NCBI GenBank assembly: GCA_014898415.1 | Contig: RCTD01000039.1 | Span: 62,001-126,000, forward strand | DNA length: 64,000 nt | Direction of reading: 5' to 3' | Source of the DNA: Stromatinia cepivora | Taxonomy: Eukaryota > Ascomycota > Leotiomycetes > Helotiales > Sclerotiniaceae | In this document: one piece after another, positions 61,396 to 64,000 of the stretch | Position numbering within the stretch: the first letter of the stretch is position 1 | How the letters are laid out: every line of letters starts with the position of its first letter | Notes under the pieces: generated by a model | What the model saw: the letters and a program-made list of their open reading frames with translations, nothing else | Told to the model about the DNA's origin: nothing | Database searches by the model: none | Made by a program: the position numbers and the translations under genes

Positions 61396-63239
61396 TTCGG
61401 CAGATTCGCATGTAGTAATGAAAGTCAACTAGTGATCGAGTGATTCATGAGAGAAAACAATGGTGAACCAGCCTTGCAGTTCATCCGAAAAGATGACCTG
61501 ACCAGACGTTCGTCAGGAACCGGCAAAAAGACCCTTTTTTTCCGCATCTGTATGTGCTTTGCGCACTCCCGGCACTGCCAAATATGATCCCCGACGATTT
61601 ATTATTTGACAGCCTGCGGGTATTCTTCGATATTATATGGGGATAGGGCACAGATAATCATCCTTAATTGATGATACCGTACTTGTTTCAGTGAGATCGG
61701 AATGAGGGGTCCGCTATTTTCGCCAGACATGGTAACTATACGCAGATCTTTGAAATTCTAGAGGAAAGCTTCTTTCGTTATCTTTCTTCTCTCCGACTCA
61801 AGAGCAGAGAGAATCATTATGAAAGTGTATCAACTGCTTGAATATGGCTGAATGACGTCGATGGATGGGTCTCGATGCATATTTTTGTGAGATAAAGCGA
61901 AGCTAAGCCACCCGATGGGGACCCGTTGAGCGTTGAGGTAACCCAAGTGGTCGCGTTCAGTGGACCTAGCACTCATCTCAGAATGAGACGGACGAGGAGA
62001 TTGAGTTACCTTACATTTTGGAGATCCGTAGAACTTTTACAGAAAATAGGATTTCTGAGATCTGGTCTTGATAGTCTTTGCTCTCGCACCGCTATTCACA
62101 AGTAGCTGAAAAACACGAAAGTTTATTAGACGCTTCTGTGGTTCGTGGAACTACCGTTATACTATAATACGAAGTGATATCGGAAAAGTCAAGAAAAGAC
62201 ATCTCCTTAATCACCCCTATCTTCGGAGAATTGTATCTTAGTACCTGATTGTGGTATCTGAGCTAATTTTGCCGATGTAAAAGGAGAAGATGAGATGAAC
62301 TTGAGACAAACCTCTCATTATTGCTTTTTTCCTTTTTTTCTTCTTTTTTTTTATAAAAAAAAAGAACTAATTGAAGGGGCAATGGGATATTTGCTATCAT
62401 TAACTACAAATTGTTAGATCTAGGCCATCAAATATGATTGCCTCAGATCATGCAAGATTGTCTCAATTGGGCACTCACTTTCGACTCGAGTAAAAAGGAC
62501 TCGGAAAGAGCCACATCATGCCATGAAATCTTTGATGAATTAAACTCGACTCATAAGTTGTGGGGAACTTAAAGAATGGGAGAGTGAACCCTGACATGGG
62601 ATCGCGAAGATATAAAAGTGGTCCGTCCCGGGAATCTCAACGGCACAACGTGTCAAAAGCACAAATTACCAACGGAGCGGTGCATGAAAGAACGGGGGAT
62701 GGGAGGATCAACCCTTTCCCAAGATCTTTCCCAATAAAAGACCTGAACGATGGTGAGCGTCAGATTTCCCCAGTTTGGCTAAGAAATAATTCCTGTTCGT
62801 ACCGTTCATTACTCACAAGTAGTGATGATTTAATCCAAAAGTAGATACATCAATATAATGAACTTTTACACACAGTGGAAGCTCCTTGACTTCATCACGA
62901 TAATTTCTCTGTTATAATTTATAACTGCCGGAAGCGTCTAGAAAGTGGACTGTAGCATACCATCAGGTAATAATCATAGTAGGAATAAGGAGAAGGCAAT
63001 ATCCACGAAGAAGAATAACGAATAATTTTTGAGATTTGCGAATCCTATGGAAACAAAATATCAGTAGAATATTGATAATCTAACCCGTGTAGTACTAAAA
63101 CGATATATTTCAAATCTCATTATATAATAGCAAATCTTAATTCATATACTTATCACGGCATGGGAAGGGGGCCTTAGGTAATACGATGATATTCTACGAA
63201 GGAGGAAAGAAAATGCTAAGAAGAGCACCGACTATATAG
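61396..63239. other. Long intergenic region, no gene seen
   Basis: About 1.8 kb of normal-composition DNA, with a pyrimidine run turning into an A run near 62,325-62,365. The 94-codon frame at 62,560-62,844 is hydrophilic, without domain or supporting structure. Confidence 0.45.
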
Positions 63240-64000
63240 GGAATGAATATTCAAGATGTCTATATAAACTAATTAAAAACAAATGGTAAATTTTTAATAA
63301 TATTTCTTTTTTCGAAACTAGATTTGTTTTAAACAATCAATAAAATCACAATAAAATCTATTAATAAAACTTCGAAGGGTTTAAATATATATATCCAATA
63401 CAATAAAATTATTATTCAGATTTTAAGATTATTTTAAAATCTATAATGTATCTTTTTATTTATACAAATTGTATTTTTCTTTTATTTCATTGATTATTTC
63501 AATATTATAAATATAATAATTAATATTGATAACAATAATACTATATTTGAATGATTTAAAATCTATAATAATGATCTCGATTTTTAAAATACAATTGATA
63601 ATATTCAATCAGTATTTTTTTGTTTCTTTTTAAATCGATTATCAATTATTAATTAAAGATATAATATTTTTATTTTATTTAATAATAGTAATCGTTTTTG
63701 TTATAATTGTCGAACATACTTTCGAAGATTTATTTCTGGATTGGTTTTTTCTTTTCAATTTTTTTTCAAATATTTTTTTTTTATAATTTTCGATTTCGAT
63801 TTCGATTTATTGATTATTGATTATTTAAGAAAACAAAATATCAAATATATTAATATTAAAAGCAAATAATGAAATATTAAAAAGATTCGAATGATTTTTA
63901 ATAATTTAATCAAACGGGATTGGGAGTAGATTTTTAATATCTTATATAAATCGATCTATTTATTATCTAATTTTTTATTTTATAAAATGTTTTTATACTT
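63240..64000. other. AT-rich block, start of another RIP-like repeat region
   Basis: Composition drops abruptly to very AT-rich DNA that runs to the window edge, much like 1-12,440. No LTR end or motif is recognisable in the portion visible. Confidence 0.6.

Noticed and set aside
62560..62844. Plus-strand frame of 94 codons
   Set aside because: Hydrophilic, featureless and isolated in a long intergenic region.

Overview
This window looks like chromosomal DNA of a filamentous ascomycete. Genes carry short GT...AG introns (about 50-70 nt). Gene families are typical of Pezizomycotina: Zn2Cys6 factor, SAT4/rhodopsin-like membrane proteins, 2EXR, AA9 LPMO, GH28. Gene-rich DNA alternates with extremely AT-rich blocks of retrotransposons showing C-to-T and G-to-A decay, as left by repeat-induced point mutation (RIP). 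A plant-associated Leotiomycete such as a Sclerotiniaceae species would fit, but the exact organism is inference.

Layout. 1-12,440 is an AT-rich transposon nest: a Ty3/gypsy element on the minus strand (6,667 to about 11,935) is interrupted by a Ty1/copia element (5,663-6,666 plus 1-179), itself interrupted by a second copy of the same copia family (180-5,662, 5-bp target duplication TATAT). 12,524-12,925 is a MITE whose second copy sits at 47,094-47,562 with an 8-bp duplication, as hAT elements make. 12,940-18,000 holds gene relics (O-fucosyltransferase-like, ankyrin). 18,099-25,461 holds an intact carotenoid/stilbene-type dioxygenase, a transcription factor with two C2H2 fingers plus a Zn2Cys6 cluster, a repeat block with a foldback element, and a salicylate-hydroxylase-like FAD monooxygenase. 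26,023-38,011 holds a small MITE, a decayed zinc-finger gene, a 2EXR gene, a small unknown gene, an AA9 LPMO, an exo-polygalacturonase and a SAT4-type membrane protein with a frameshift. 39,086-42,474 is an inverted-repeat DNA element carrying a complete 2.46-kb non-autonomous LTR retrotransposon (target duplication ATTTA). 43,199-45,372 is a berberine-bridge-type FAD oxidoreductase broken by small indels, followed by a possible PARP-like relic. 47,918-49,817 is IMP dehydrogenase, divergent from an IQGAP-like cytokinesis protein (51,385-56,763). 57,605-58,831 is a membrane-anchored protein with two cysteine modules, and 60,015-61,395 an intact SAT4-type membrane protein. AT-rich DNA starts again near 63,240.

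How it works together. Two housekeeping genes (IMP dehydrogenase, IQGAP) lie beside accessory genes for attack on plant material: AA9 LPMO and exo-polygalacturonase for cell walls; the dioxygenase, the flavin monooxygenase and possibly the transcription factor for aromatic compounds (inference from adjacency only). Genes next to the repeat blocks are the most decayed, with TGA and TAA stops that fit C-to-T mutation of CGA and CAA codons. I see no single clearly new system; the strongest novelty is in transposon architecture: same-family nesting with opposite-strand RIP, a non-autonomous LTR element with internal minisatellites and an antisense copia fragment, and two MITE families.
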